Source of the DNA: Meconema thalassinum
Lineage: Eukaryota; Arthropoda; Insecta; Orthoptera; Tettigoniidae
Direction of reading: 5' to 3'
DNA length: 64,000 nt
NCBI GenBank assembly: GCA_946902985.2
Contig: OX336395.1
Coordinates: 288,729,065-288,793,064, forward strand
Part shown: in pieces, positions 1 through 15,359 of the stretch
How positions within the stretch are numbered: the stretch's first letter is position 1
Layout of the letters: each line of letters begins with the position of its first letter
The notes under the pieces: generated by a model
Database searches by the model: none
Told to the model about the DNA's origin: nothing
Seen by the model: only the letters and a program-made list of their open reading frames with translations
Program-made: the position numbers and the translations under genes

Positions 1-969
1 TTGACGGTCGTGCGGGTCAACTTGTAGTGTAGAGTGGCAATTATTATCTGTTGGCGTGACGGTCGTGCGGGTCAACTTGTAGTGTAGAGTGGCAATTATT
101 ATCTATTAGCGTGACGGTCGTGCGGGTCAACTTGTAGTGTAGAGTGATGATTATTATCTGTTGGCGTGATGGTCGTGCGGGTCAACTTGTAGCGTAGAGT
201 GGCGATTATTATCTGTTGGCGTGATGGTCGTGCGGGTCAACTTGTAGTGTAGAGTTGCGATTATTATCTGTTGGCGTGATGGTCGTGCGGGTCAACTTGT
301 AGCGTAGAGTGGCGATTATTATCTGTTGGCGTGACTGTCGTTCGGGTCAACTTGTAGTGTAGAGTGATGATTATTATCTGTTGGCGTGATGGTCGTGCGG
401 GTCAACTTGTACTGTAGAGTGATGATTTTTATCTGTTGGCGTGATGGTCGTGCGGGTCAACTTGTAGTTTAGAGTGGCGATTATTATCTGTTGGCGTGAT
501 GGTCGTACGGGTCAACTTGTAGTGTCGAGTGGCGATTATTATCTGTTGGCGTGACGGTCGTGCGGAACAACTTGTAGTGTAGAGTGGCAATTATTATCTG
601 TTGGCGTGACGATCGTGCGGGTCAACTTGTAGCAAAGAGTGGCGATTATTATCTGTTGACGTGACGATCGTGCGGGTCAACTTGTAGTGTAGAGTGGCAA
701 TTATTATCTGTTGGCGTGACGATCGTGCGGGTCAACTTGTAGCATAGAGTGGCGATTATTATCTGTTGGCGTGACGGTCGTGAGGGTCAACTTGTAGCAT
801 AGAGTGGCAATTATTATCTGTTGGCGTGATGGTCGTGCGGGCCAACTTGTAGCTTAGAGTGGAGATTATTATCTGTTGGCGTGACGGTCGTGAGGGTCAA
901 CTTGTAGCGTAGAGTGGCGATTATTATCTGTTGGCGTGACGGTCGTGAGGGTCAACTTGTAGCGTAGAG

Positions 970-3900
970 TGGCAATTATTATCTGTTGGCGTGACGGTCG
1001 TGCGGGCCAACTTGTAGCGTAGAGTGGCAATTATTATCTGTTGGCGTGACGATCGTGCGGGTCAACTTGTAGTGTAGAGTGATGATTATTATATATTGGC
1101 GTGATGGTCGTGCGTGTCAACTTGTAGTTTAGAGTGGCGATTATTATCTGTTGGCGTGATGGTCGTGCGGGCTAACTTGTAGTGTCGAGTGGCGATTATT
1201 ATCTGTTGGCGTGATGGTCGTGCGGGTCAACTTGTAGTGTAGAGTGGCAATTATTATCTGTTGGCGTGACGATCGTGCGGGTCAACTTGTAGTGTAGAGT
1301 GGCAATTATTATCTGTTGGCGTGACGGTCGTGCGGGTCAACTTGTAGTGTAGACTGGGAATTATTATCTGTTGGCGTGTTGGTCGTGCGGGCCAACTTGT
1401 AGTGTAGAGTGGCGATTATTATCCGCTCGCGTGACGATCGTGCGGGCCAACTTGTAGCGTAGAGTGGCAATTATTATTTGTTGGCGTGATGGTCGTGAGG
1501 GTCAACTTGTAGTGTAGAGTGGCAATTATTATCTGTTGGCGTGACGATCGTGCGGGTCAACTTGTAGTATAGAGTGGCAAGTATTATCTGTTAGCGTGAC
1601 GGTCGTGCCGGTCAACTTGTAGTGTAGAGTGGCAATTATTATCTATTAGCGTGACGGTCGTGCCGTTCAACTTGTAGTGTAGAGTGGCAATTATTATCTG
1701 TTAGCGTGACGGTCGTGCGGGTCAACTTGTAGTGTAGAGTGGCAATTATTATCTGTTGCAGTGACGGTCGTGTGGGTCAACTTGTAGTGTTGAGTGGCAA
1801 TTATTATCTTTTAGCGTGACGGGGTGCGGGTCAACTTGTAGTGTAGAGTGGCAATTATTATCTATTAGCGTAACGGTCGTGTGGGTCAACTTGTAGTGTA
1901 GAGTGGCAATTATTATCTGTTAGCGTGACGGTCGTGCGGGTCAACTTGTAGTGTAGAGTGGCAATTATTATCTATTAGCGTGACGGTCGTGCGGGTCAAC
2001 TTGTAGTGTAGAGTGGCAATTATTATCTGTTGCAGTGACGGTCGTGCGGGTCAATTTGTAGTGTTGAGTGGCAATTATTATATGTTGGCATGATGGTCGT
2101 GTGGGTCAACTTGTAGTGTAGAGTGGCAATTATTATCTGTTAGCGTGACAGTCGTGCCGGTCAACTTGTAGTGTAGAGTGGCAATTATTATCTATTAGCG
2201 TGACGGTCGTGCCGTTCAACTTGTAGTGTAGAGTGGCAATTATTATCTGTTAGCGTGACGGTCGTGCGGGTCAACTTGTAGTGTAGAGTGGCAATTATTA
2301 TCTGTTGGCGTGACGATCGTGCGGGTCAACTTGTAGTGTAGAGTGGCAATTATTATCTGTTGGCGTGATGGTCGTGCGGGTCAACTTGTAGTGTAGAGTG
2401 GCAATTATTATCTATTAGCGTGACGGTCGTGCGGGTCAACCTGTAATGTAGAGTGGCAATTATTATCTGTTGGCGTGATGGTCGTGCGGGTCAACTTGTA
2501 GCGTAGAGTGATGATTATTTTCTGTTGGCGTGATGGTCGTGCGGGTCAACTTGTAGTGTAGAGTTGCGATTATTATCTGTTGGCGTGATGGTCGTGCGGG
2601 TCATCTTGTAGCGTAGAGTGGCGATTATTATCTGTTGGCGTGACTGTCGTTCGGGTCAACTTGTAGTTTAGAGTGATGATTATTATCTGTTTGCGTGATG
2701 GTCGTGCGGGTCAACTTGTAGTTTATAGTGGCGATTATTATCTGTTGGCGTGATGGTCGTACGGGTCAACTTGTAGTGTCGAGTGGCGATTATTGTCTGT
2801 TGGCGTGAAGGTCGTGCGGGCCAACTTGTAGTGTCGAGTGGCGATTATTATCTGTTGGCGTGATGGTCGTACGGGTCAATTTGTAGTGTAGAGTGGCGAT
2901 TATTATCTGTTGGCGTGATGGTCGTACGGGTCAACTTGTAGTGTCGAGTGGCGATTATTATCTGTTGGCGTGATGGTCGTACGGGTCAACTTGTAGTGTC
3001 GAGTGGCGATTATTATCTGTTGGCGTGAAGGTCGTGCGGGCCAACTTGTAGTGTCGAGTGGCGATTATTATCTGTTGGCGTGACGGTCGTGCGGGTCAAC
3101 TTGTAGTGTCGAGTGGCAATTATTATCGGTTGGCTTGACGATCGTGCGGGACAACTTGTAGTGTAGAGTGGCGATTAATATCTGTTGGCGTGACGATCGT
3201 GCGGGTCAACTTGTAGTGTAGAGTGGCAATTATTATCTGTTGGCGTGACGATCGTGCGGGTCAACTTGTAGCATAGAGTGGCGATTATTATCTGTTGACG
3301 TGACGATCGTGCGGGTCAACTTGTAGTGTAGAGTGGCAATTATTATCTGTTGGCGTGACGATCGTGCGGGTCAACTTGTAGCATAGAGTGGCGATTATTA
3401 TCTGTTGGCGTGACGGTCGTGAGGGTCAACTTGTAGCATAGAGTGGCAATTATTATCTGTTGACGTGACGATAGTGCGGGTCAACTTGTAGCGTAGAGTG
3501 GAGATTATTATCTGTTGGCGTGATGGTCGTGCGGGTCTACTTGTAGCGTAGAGTGGCGATTATTATCTGTTGGCGTGACGGTCGTGCGGGTCAACTTGTA
3601 GTGTAGAGTGGCAATTATTATCTGTTGGCGTGATGGTCGTGCGGGTCAACTTGTAGCGTAGGGTGGCGATTATTATCTGTTGGCGTGATGGTCGTGCGGG
3701 TCAACTTGTTGTGTCGAGTGGCGATTATTATCTGTTGCCGTGACGATCGTGCGGGTCAACTTGTAGCATAGAGTGGCAATTATTATCTGTTGGCGTGACG
3801 ATCGTGCGGGTCAACTTGTAGTGTAGAGTGATGATTATTATCTATTGGCGTGATGGTTGTGCGGGTCAACTTGTAGTGTAGAGTGGCAATTATTATCTGT

Positions 3901-6900
3901 TGGCGTGACGATCGTGCGGGTCAACTTGTAGCGTAGGGTGGCAATTATTATCTGTTGGCGTGACGGTCGTGAGGGTCAACTTTTAGCGTAGAGTGGCAAT
4001 TATTATCTTTTGGCGTGACGGTCGTGCGGGTCAACTAGTAGTGTAGAGTGCCAATTATTATCTGTTAGCGTGACGGTCGTGCGGGTCAACTTGTAGCGTA
4101 GAGTGGCAATTATTATCTGTTGGCGTGATGGTCGTGCGGGCCAACTTGTAACGTAGAGTGGCAATTATTATCTGTTGGCGTGACGGTCGTGAGGGTCAAC
4201 TTGTAGCGTAGAGTGGCGATTATTATCTGTTGGCGTGACGGTCGTGAGGGTCAACTTGTAGCGTAGAGTGGCAATTATTATCTGTTGGCGTGACGGTCGT
4301 GAGGGTCAACTTGTAGCGTAGAGTGGCAATTATTATCTGTTGGCGTGACGGTCGTGCGGGCCAACTTGTAGCGTAGAGTGGCAATTATTATCTGTTGGCG
4401 TGACGATCGTGCGGGTCAACTTGTAGTGTAGAGTGATGATTATTATCTGTTGGCGTGATGGTCGTGCGGGGCAACTTGTAGTGTAGAGTGGCAATTATTA
4501 TCTGTTGGCGTGACGATCGTGCGGGTCACCTTGTAGTATAGAGTGGCAATTATTATCTGTTGGCGTGATGGTCGTGCGGGCCAACTTGTAGTGTAGAGTG
4601 GCAATTATTATCTGTTGGCGTGATGGTCGTGTGGGGCAACTTGTAGTGTAGAGTGGCAATTATTATCTGTTAGCGTGACAGTCGTGCCGGTCAACTTGTA
4701 GTGTAGAGTAGCAATTATTATCTAATATCATGACGGTCGTGCGGGTCAACTTGTAGTGTAGAGTGGCAATTATTATCTGTTGGCGTGACGGTCGTTTGGG
4801 TCAATTTGTAGTGTGGAGTGGCAATTATTATCTGTTGGCGTGATGGTCGTGTGGGTCAACTTGTAGTGTAGAGTGGCAATTATTATCTGTTAGCGTGACG
4901 GTCGTGCGGGTCAACTTGTAGTGTAGAGTGGCAATTATTATCTATTAGCGTGACGATCGTGCGGGTCAACTTGTAGTGTAGAGTGGCAATTATTATCTGT
5001 TAGCGTGACGGTTGTGCGGGTCAACTTGTAGTGTAGAGTGGCAATTATTATCTGTTGGCGTGACGGTCGTGCGGGTCAATTTGTAGTGTAGAGTGGCAAT
5101 TATTATATGTTGGCGTGATGGTCGTGCGGGTCAACTTGTAGCGTAGTGTAGCAAATATTATCTGTTGGCGTGATGGTCGTGCGGGTCAACTTGTAGAGTA
5201 GAGTGGCAATTATTATCTGTTGGCGTGTTGGTCGTGCGGGTCAACTTGTAGCGTAGAGTGCCGATTATTATCTGTTGGCGTGATGGTCGTGCGGGTCAAC
5301 TTGTAGCGTAGAGTGGCGATTATTATCTGTTGGCGTGATGGTCGTGCGGGTCAACTTGTAGTGTAGAGCGGCAATTATTATCTGTTGGCGTGATGGTCGT
5401 GCCGGTCGACTTGTAGTGTAGAGTGATGATTATTATCTGTTAGCGTGACGGTCGTGCGGTTCAACTTGTAGCGTAGAGTGGCAATTATTATATGTTGGCG
5501 TGACGATCGTGCGGGTCAACTTGTAGTGTAGAGTGGCAATTATTATCTGTTGGCGTGACGATCGTGCGGGTCAACTTGTAGCGTAGTGTGGCAATTATTA
5601 TCTGTTGGCGTGACGATCGTGCGGGTCAACTTGTAGCGTAGTGTGGTGATTATTATCTGTTGGCGTGACGGTCAACTTGTATTGTCGAGTGGCGATTATT
5701 ATCTGTTGGCGTGATGGTCGTGCGGGTCAACTTGTAGTGTCGAGTGGCGATTATTATCTGTTGGCGTGACGATCGTGCGGGTCAACTTGTAGCATAGAGT
5801 GGCAATTATTATCTGTTGGCGTGACGATCGTGCGGGTCAACTTGTAGTGTAGAGTGATGATTATTATCTATTGGCGTGATGGTCGTGCGGGTCAACTTGT
5901 AGTTTAGAGTGGCGATTATTATCTGTTGGCGTGATGGTTGTGCGGGTTAACTTGTAGTGTCGAGTGGCGATTATTATCTGTTGGCGTGATGGTCGTGCGG
6001 GTCAACTTGTAGTGTAGAGTGGCAATTATTATCTGTTTGCGTGATGGTCGTGCGGGTCACCTTGTAGTATAGAGTGGCAATTATTATCTGTTGGCGTGAC
6101 GGTCGTGAGGGTCAACTTGTAGTGTAGAGTGGAAATTATTATTTGTTGACTTGACGGTCGTGCGGGTCAGCTTGTAGTAGAGAGTGGCAATTATTATCTG
6201 TTGGCGTGACGGTCGTGCGGGCCAACTTGTAGCGTAGAGTGGAGATTATTATCTGTTGGCGTGACGGTCGTGAGGGTCAACTTGTAGCGTAGAGTGGCAA
6301 TTATTATCTGTTGGCGTGTTGGTCGTGAGGGTCAACTTGTAGCGTAGAGTGGCAATTATTATCTGTTGGCGTGACGGTCGTGAGGGTCAACTTGTAGCGT
6401 AGAGTGGAGATTATTATCTGTTAGCGTGACGGTAGTGCGGGTCAACTTGTAGCGTAGAGTGGCAATTATTATCTGTTGGCGTGACGGTCGTGAGGGTCAA
6501 CTTGTAGGGTAGAGTGGCAATTATTATCTGTTGGCGTGACGGTCGTGCGGGCCAACTTGTAGCGTAGAGTGGCAATTATTATCTGTTGGCGTGATGATCG
6601 TGCGGGTCAACTTGTAGTGTAGAGTGATGATTATTATCTGTTGGCGTGACGGTCGTGCGGGTCAACTTGTAGTGTAGAGTGGCAATTATTATCTGTTGGC
6701 GTGACGATCGTGCGGGTCAACTTGTAGCATAGAGTGGCGATTATTATCTGTTGGCGTGACGGTCGTGAGGGTCAACTTGTAGTGTAGAGTGGCAATTATT
6801 ATCTATTAGCGTGACGGTCGTGCGGGTCAACTTGTAGTGTAGAGTGGCAATTATTATCTGTTGGCGTGACGGTCGTGCGGGTCAATTTGTAGTGTAGAGT

Positions 6901-9900
6901 GGCAATTATTATCTGTTGGCGTGATGGTCGTGTAGGTCAACTTGTAGTGTAGAGTGGCAATTATTATCTGTTAGCGTGACGGTCGTGCGGGTCAACTTGT
7001 AGTGTAGAGTGGCAATTATTATCTATTAGCGTGACGGTCGTGCGGGTCAACCTGTAATGTAGAGTGGCAATTATTATCTGTTGGCGTGATGGTCGTGCGG
7101 GTCAACTTGTAGCGTAGAGTGATGATTATTTTCTGTTGGCGTGATGGTCGTGCGGGTCAACTTGTAGTGTAGAGTTGCGATTATTATCTGTTGGCGTGAT
7201 GGTCGTGCGGGTCATCTTGTAGCGTAGAGTGGCGATTATTATCTGTTGGCGTGACTGTCGTTCGGGTCAACTTGTAGTTTAGAGTGATGATTATTATCTG
7301 TTTGCGTGATGGTCGTGCGGGTCAACTTGTAGTTTATAGTGGCGATTATTATCTGTTGGCGTGATGGTCGTACGGGTCAACTTGTAGTGTCGAGTGGCGA
7401 TTATTGTCTGTTGGCGTGAAGGTCGTGCGGGCCAACTTGTAGTGTCGAGTGGCGATTATTATCTGTTGGCGTGATGGTCGTACGGGTCAATTTGTAGTGT
7501 AGAGTGGCGATTATTATCTGTTGGCGTGATGGTCGTACGGGTCAACTTGTAGTGTCGAGTGGCGATTATTATCTGTTGGCGTGATGGTCGTACGGGTCAA
7601 CTTGTAGTGTCGAGTGGCGATTATTATCTGTTGGCGTGAAGGTCGTGCGGGCCAACTTGTAGTGTCGAGTGGCGATTATTATCTGTTGGCGTGACGGTCG
7701 TGCGGGTCAACTTGTAGTGTCGAGTGGCAATTATTATCGGTTGGCTTGACGATCGTGCGGGACAACTTGTAGTGTAGAGTGGCGATTAATATCTGTTGGC
7801 GTGACGATCGTGCGGGTCAACTTGTAGTGTAGAGTGGCAATTATTATCTGTTGGCGTGACGATCGTGCGGGTCAACTTGTAGCATAGAGTGGCGATTATT
7901 ATCTGTTGACGTGACGATCGTGCGGGTCAACTTGTAGTGTAGAGTGGCAATTATTATCTGTTGGCGTGACGATCGTGCGGGTCAACTTGTAGCATAGAGT
8001 GGCGATTATTATCTGTTGGCGTGACGGTCGTGAGGGTCAACTTGTAGCATAGAGTGGCAATTATTATCTGTTGACGTGACGATAGTGCGGGTCAACTTGT
8101 AGCGTAGAGTGGAGATTATTATCTGTTGGCGTGATGGTCGTGCGGGTCTACTTGTAGCGTAGAGTGGCGATTATTATCTGTTGGCGTGACGGTCGTGCGG
8201 GCCAACTTGTAGCGTAGAGTGGCAATTATTATCTGTTGGCGTGACGATCGTGCGGGTCAACTTGTAGTGTAGAGTGATGATTATTATATATTGGCGTGAT
8301 GGTCGTGCGTGTCAACTTGTAGTTTAGAGTGGCGATTATTATCTGTTGGCGTGATGGTCGTGCGGGCTAACTTGTAGTGTCGAGTGGCGATTATTATCTG
8401 TTGGCGTGATGGTCGTGCGGGTCAACTTGTAGTGTAGAGTGGCAATTATTATCTGTTGGCGTGACGATCGTGCGGGTCAACTTGTAGTGTAGAGTGGCAA
8501 TTATTATCTGTTGGCGTGACGGTCGTGCGGGTCAACTTGTAGTGTACACTGGGAATTATTATCTGTTGGCGTGTTGGTCGTGCGGGCCAACTTGTAGTGT
8601 AGAGTGGCGATTATTATCCGCTCGCGTGACGATCGTGCGGGCCAACTTGTAGCGTAGAGTGGCAATTATTATTTGTTGGCGTGATGGTCGTGAGGGTCAA
8701 CTTGTAGTGTAGAGTGGCAATTATTATCTGTTGGCGTGACGATCGTGCGGGTCAACTTGTAGTATAGAGTGGCAAGTATTATCTGTTAGCGTGACGGTCG
8801 TGCCGGTCAACTTGTAGTGTAGAGTGGCAATTATTATCTATTAGCGTGACGGTCGTGCCGTTCAACTTGTAGTGTAGAGTGGCAATTATTATCTGTTAGC
8901 GTGACGGTCGTGCGGGTCAACTTGTAGTGTAGAGTGGCAATTATTATCTGTTGCAGTGACGGTCGTGTGGGTCAACTTGTAGTGTTGAGTGGCAATTATT
9001 ATCTTTTAGCGTGACGGGGTGCGGGTCAACTTGTAGTGTAGAGTGGCAATTATTATCTATTAGCGTGACGGTCGTGTGGGTCAACTTGTAGTGTAGAGTG
9101 GCAATTATTATCTGTTAGCGTGACGGTCGTGCGGGTCAACTTGTAGTGTAGAGTGGCAATTATTATCTATTAGCGTGACGGTCGTGCGGGTCAACTTGTA
9201 GTGTAGAGTGGCAATTATTATCTGTTGCAGTGACGGTCGTGCGGGTCAATTTGTAGTGTTGAGTGGCAATTATTATATGTTGGCATGATGGTCGTGTGGG
9301 TCAACTTGTAGTGTAGAGTGGCAATTATTATCTGTTAGCGTGACAGTCGTGCCGGTCAACTTGTAGTGTAGAGTGGCAATTATTATCTATTAGCGTGACG
9401 GTCGTGCCGTTCAACTTGTAGTGTAGAGTGGCAATTATTATCTGTTAGCGTGACGGTCGTGCGGGTCAACTTGTAGTGTAGAGTGGCAATTATTATCTGT
9501 TGGCGTGACGATCGTGCGGGTCAACTTGTAGTGTAGAGTGGCAATTATTATCTGTTGGCGTGATGGTCGTGCGGGTCAACTTGTAGTGTAGAGTGGCAAT
9601 TATTATCTATTAGCGTGACGGTCGTGCGGGTCAACCTGTAATGTAGAGTGGCAATTATTATCTGTTGGCGTGATGGTCGTGCGGGTCAACTTGTAGCGTA
9701 GAGTGATGATTATTTTCTGTTGGCGTGATGGTCGTGCGGGTCAACTTGTAGTGTAGAGTTGCGATTATTATCTGTTGGCGTGATGGTCGTGCGGGTCATC
9801 TTGTAGCGTAGAGTGGCGATTATTATCTGTTGGCGTGACTGTCGTTCGGGTCAACTTGTAGTTTAGAGTGATGATTATTATCTGTTTGCGTGATGGTCGT

Positions 9901-12900
9901 GCGGGTCAACTTGTAGTTTATAGTGGCGATTATTATCTGTTGGCGTGATGGTCGTACGGGTCAACTTGTAGTGTCGAGTGGCGATTATTGTCTGTTGGCG
10001 TGAAGGTCGTGCGGGCCAACTTGTAGTGTCGAGTGGCGATTATTATCTGTTGGCGTGATGGTCGTACGGGTCAATTTGTAGTGTAGAGTGGCGATTATTA
10101 TCTGTTGGCGTGATGGTCGTACGGGTCAACTTGTAGTGTCGAGTGGCGATTATTATCTGTTGGCGTGATGGTCGTACGGGTCAACTTGTAGTGTCGAGTG
10201 GCGATTATTATCTGTTGGCGTGAAGGTCGTGCGGGCCAACTTGTAGTGTCGAGTGGCGATTATTATCTGTTGGCGTGACGGTCGTGCGGGTCAACTTGTA
10301 GTGTCGAGTGGCAATTATTATCGGTTGGCTTGACGATCGTGCGGGACAACTTGTAGTGTAGAGTGGCGATTAATATCTGTTGGCGTGACGATCGTGCGGG
10401 TCAACTTGTAGTGTAGAGTGGCAATTATTATCTGTTGGCGTGACGATCGTGCGGGTCAACTTGTAGCATAGAGTGGCGATTATTATCTGTTGACGTGACG
10501 ATCGTGCGGGTCAACTTGTAGTGTAGAGTGGCAATTATTATCTGTTGGCGTGACGATCGTGCGGGTCAACTTGTAGCATAGAGTGGCGATTATTATCTGT
10601 TGGCGTGACGGTCGTGAGGGTCAACTTGTAGCATAGAGTGGCAATTATTATCTGTTGACGTGACGATAGTGCGGGTCAACTTGTAGCGTAGAGTGGAGAT
10701 TATTATCTGTTGGCGTGATGGTCGTGCGGGTCTACTTGTAGCGTAGAGTGGCGATTATTATCTGTTGGCGTGACGGTCGTGCGGGTCAACTTGTAGTGTA
10801 GAGTGGCAATTATTATCTGTTGGCGTGATGGTCGTGCGGGTCAACTTGTAGCGTAGGGTGGCGATTATTATCTGTTGGCGTGATGGTCGTGCGGGTCAAC
10901 TTGTTGTGTCGAGTGGCGATTATTATCTGTTGCCGTGACGATCGTGCGGGTCAACTTGTAGCATAGAGTGGCAATTATTATCTGTTGGCGTGACGATCGT
11001 GCGGGTCAACTTGTAGTGTAGAGTGATGATTATTATCTATTGGCGTGATGGTTGTGCGGGTCAACTTGTAGTGTAGAGTGGCAATTATTATCTGTTGGCG
11101 TGACGATCGTGCGGGTCAACTTGTAGCGTAGGGTGGCAATTATTATCTGTTGGCGTGACGGTCGTGAGGGTCAACTTGTAGCGTAGAGTGGCAATTATTA
11201 TCTTTTGGCGTGACGGTCGTGCGGGTCAACTAGTAGTGTAGAGTGCCAATTATTATCTGTTAGCGTGACGGTCGTGCGGGTCAACTTGTAGCGTAGAGTG
11301 GCAATTATTATCTGTTGGCGTGATGGTCGTGCGGGCCAACTTGTAACGTAGAGTGGCAATTATTATCTGTTGGCGTGACGGTCGTGAGGGTCAACTTGTA
11401 GCGTAGAGTGGCGATTATTATCTGTTGGCGTGACGGTCGTGAGGGTCAACTTGTAGCGTAGAGTGGCAATTATTATCTGTTGGCGTGACGGTCGTGAGGG
11501 TCAACTTGTAGCGTAGAGTGGCAATTATTATCTGTTGGCGTGACGGTCGTGCGGGCCAACTTGTAGCGTAGAGTGGCAATTATTATCTGTTGGCGTGACG
11601 ATCGTGCGGGTCAACTTGTAGTGTAGAGTGATGATTATTATCTGTTGGCGTGATGGTCGTGCGGGGCAACTTGTAGTGTAGAGTGGCAATTATTATCTGT
11701 TGGCGTGACGATCGTGCGGGTCAACTTGTAGTATAGAGTGGCAATTATTATCTGTTGGCGTGATGGTCGTGCGGGCCAACTTGTAGTGTAGAGTGGCAAT
11801 TATTATCTGTTGGCGTGATGGTCGTGTGGGGCAACTTGTAGTGTAGAGTGGCAATTATTATCTGTTAGCGTGACAGTCGTGCCGGTCAACTTGTAGTGTA
11901 GAGTAGCAATTATTATCTAATATCATGACGGTCGTGCGGGTCAACTTGTAGTGTAGAGTGGCAATTATTATCTGTTGGCGTGACGGTCGTTTGGGTCAAT
12001 TTGTAGTGTGGAGTGGCAATTATTATCTGTTGGCGTGATGGTCGTGTGGGTCAACTTGTAGTGTAGAGTGGCAATTATTATCTGTTAGCGTGACGGTCGT
12101 GCGGGTCAACTTGTAGTGTAGAGTGGCAATTATTATCTATTAGCGTGACGATCGTGCGGGTCAACTTGTAGTGTAGAGTGGCAATTATTATCTGTTAGCG
12201 TGACGGTTGTGCGGGTCAACTTGTAGTGTAGAGTGGCAATTATTATCTGTTGGCGTGACGGTCGTGCGGGTCAATTTGTAGTGTAGAGTGGCAATTATTA
12301 TATGTTGGCGTGATGGTCGTGCGGGTCAACTTGTAGCGTAGTGTAGCAAATATTATCTGTTGGCGTGATGGTCGTGCGGGTCAACTTGTAGAGTAGAGTG
12401 GCAATTATTATCTGTTGGCGTGTTGGTCGTGCGGGTCAACTTGTAGCGTAGAGTGCCGATTATTATCTGTTGGCGTGATGGTCGTGCGGGTCAACTTGTA
12501 GCGTAGAGTGGCGATTATTATCTGTTGGCGTGATGGTCGTGCGGGTCAACTTGTAGTGTAGAGCGGCAATTATTATCTGTTGGCGTGATGGTCGTGCCGG
12601 TCGACTTGTAGTGTAGAGTGATGATTATTATCTGTTAGCGTGACGGTCGTGCGGTTCAACTTGTAGCGTAGAGTGGCAATTATTATCTGTTGGCGTGACG
12701 ATCGTGCGGGTCAACTTGTAGTGTAGAGTGGCAATTATTATCTGTTGGCGTGACGATCGTGCGGGTCAACTTGTAGCGTAGTGTGGCAATTATTATCTGT
12801 TGGCGTGACGATCGTGCGGGTCAACTTGTAGCGTAGTGTGGTGATTATTATCTGTTGGCGTGACGGTCAACTTGTAGTGTCGAGTGGCGATTATTATCTG

Positions 12901-15359
12901 TTGGCGTGATGGTCGTGCGGGTCAACTTGTAGTGTCGAGTGGCGATTATTATCTGTTGGCGTGACGATCGTGCGGGTCAACTTGTAGCATAGAGTGGCAA
13001 TTATTATCTGTTGGCGTGACGATCGTGCGGGTCAACTTGTAGTGTAGAGTGATGATTATTATCTATTGGCGTGATGGTCGTGCGGGTCAACTTGTAGTTT
13101 AGAGTGGCGATTATTATCTGTTGGCGTGATGGTTGTGCGGGTTAACTTGTAGTGTCGAGTGGCGATTATTATCTGTTGGCGTGATGGTCGTGCGGGTCAA
13201 CTTGTAGTGTAGAGTGGCAATTATTATCTGTTTGCGTGATGGTCGTGCGGGTCACCTTGTAGTATAGAGTGGCAATTATTATCTGTTGGCGTGACGGTCG
13301 TGAGGGTCAACTTGTAGTGTAGAGTGGAAATTATTATTTGTTGACTTGACGGTCGTGCGGGTCAGCTTGTAGTAGAGAGTGGCAATTATTATCTGTTGGC
13401 GTGACGGTCGTGCGGGCCAACTTGTAGCGTAGAGTGGAGATTATTATCTGTTGGCGTGACGGTCGTGAGGGTCAACTTGTAGCGTAGAGTGGCAATTATT
13501 ATCTGTTGGCGTGTTGGTCGTGAGGGTCAACTTGTAGCGTAGAGTGGCAATTATTATCTGTTGGCGTGACGGTCGTGAGGGTCAACTTGTAGCGTAGAGT
13601 GGAGATTATTATCTGTTAGCGTGACGGTAGTGCGGGTCAACTTGTAGCGTAGAGTGGCAATTATTATCTGTTGGCGTGACGGTCGTGAGGGTCAACTTGT
13701 AGGGTAGAGTGGCAATTATTATCTGTTGGCGTGACGGTCGTGCGGGCCAACTTGTAGCGTAGAGTGGCAATTATTATCTGTTGGCGTGACGATCGTGCGG
13801 GTCAACTTGTAGTGTAGAGTGATGATTATTATCTGTTGGCGTGACGGTCGTGCGGGTCAACTTGTAGTGTAGAGTGGCAATTATTATCTGTTGGCGTGAC
13901 GATCGTGCGGGTCAACTTGTAGCATAGAGTGGCGATTATTATCTGTTGGCGTGACGGTCGTGAGGGTCAACTTGTAGTGTAGAGTGGCAATTATTATCTA
14001 TTAGCGTGACGGTCGTGCGGGTCAACTTGTAGTGTAGAGTGGCAATTATTATCTGTTGGCGTGACGGTCGTGCGGGTCAATTTGTAGTGTAGAGTGGCAA
14101 TTATTATCTGTTGGCGTGATGGTCGTGTAGGTCAACTTGTAGTGTAGAGTGGCAATTATTATCTGTTAGCGTGACGGTCGTGCGGGTCAACTTGTAGTGT
14201 AGAGTGGCAATTATTATCTATTAGCGTGACGGTCGTGCGGGTCAACCTGTAATGTAGAGTGGCAATTATTATCTGTTGGCGTGATGGTCGTGCGGGTCAA
14301 CTTGTAGCGTAGATTGATGATTATTTTCTGTTGGCGTGATGGTCGTGCGGGTCAACTTGTAGTGTAGAGTTGCGATTATTATCTGTTGGCGTGATGGTCG
14401 TGCGGGTCATCTTGTAGCGTAGAGTGGCGATTATTATCTGTTGGCGTGACTGTCGTTCGGGTCAACTTGTAGTTTAGAGTGATGATTATTATCTGTTTGC
14501 GTGATGGTCGTGCGGGTCAACTTGTAGTTTATAGTGGCGATTATTATCTGTTGGCGTGATGGTCGTACGGGTCAACTTGTAGTGTCGAGTGGCGATTATT
14601 GTCTGTTGGCGTGAAGGTCGTGCGGGCCAACTTGTAGTGTCGAGTGGCGATTATTATCTGTTGGCGTGATGGTCGTACGGGTCAATTTGTAGTGTAGAGT
14701 GGCGATTATTATCTGTTGGCGTGATGGTCGTACGGGTCAACTTGTAGTGTCGAGTGGCGATTATTATCTGTTGGCGTGATGGTCGTACGGGTCAACTTGT
14801 AGTGTCGAGTGGCGATTATTATCTGTTGGCGTGAAGGTCGTGCGGGCCAACTTGTAGTGTCGAGTGGCGATTATTATCTGTTGGCGTGACGGTCGTGCGG
14901 GTCAACTTGTAGTGTCGAGTGGCAATTATTATCGGTTGGCTTGACGATCGTGCGGGACAACTTGTAGTGTAGAGTGGCGATTAATATCTGTTGGCGTGAC
15001 GATCGTGCGGGTCAACTTGTAGTGTAGAGTGGCAATTATTATCTGTTGGCGTGACGATCGTGCGGGTCAACTTGTAGCATAGAGTGGCGATTATTATCTG
15101 TTGACGTGACGATCGTGCGGGTCAACTTGTAGTGTAGAGTGGCAATTATTATCTGTTGGCGTGACGATCGTGCGGGTCAACTTGTAGCATAGAGTGGCGA
15201 TTATTATCTGTTGGCGTGACGGTCGTGAGGGTCAACTTGTAGCATAGAGTGGCAATTATTATCTGTTGACGTGACGATAGTGCGGGTCAACTTGTAGCGT
15301 AGAGTGGAGATTATTATCTGTTGGCGTGATGGTCGTGCGGGTCTACTTGTAGCGTAGAG
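970..15359. repeat. Two tandem copies of a 7195-bp higher-order repeat inside the satellite
   Basis: Rare monomer variants recur exactly 7195 bp apart. ATCCGCTCGC is at 1421 and 8616, ATATATTGGC at 1091 and 8286, CTGTAATGTA at 2441 and 9636 and again at 7052 and 14247, TCTAATATCA at 4721 and 11916, the 9-bp deletion at 5671 and 12866, and TGTAGGTCAA at 6931 and 14126. The distance equals 131 monomers minus 10 bp, and the 10 bp are explained by one 9-bp and one 1-bp deletion in each copy. Copy one runs from about 970 to 8164 and copy two from 8165 to about 15359. Where I compared the copies directly they differ at only a few bases per kilobase, for example near 3990/11185 and 5462/12657. Upstream of about 970 the match fails. 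The outer limits are good to about one monomer. Confidence 0.9.
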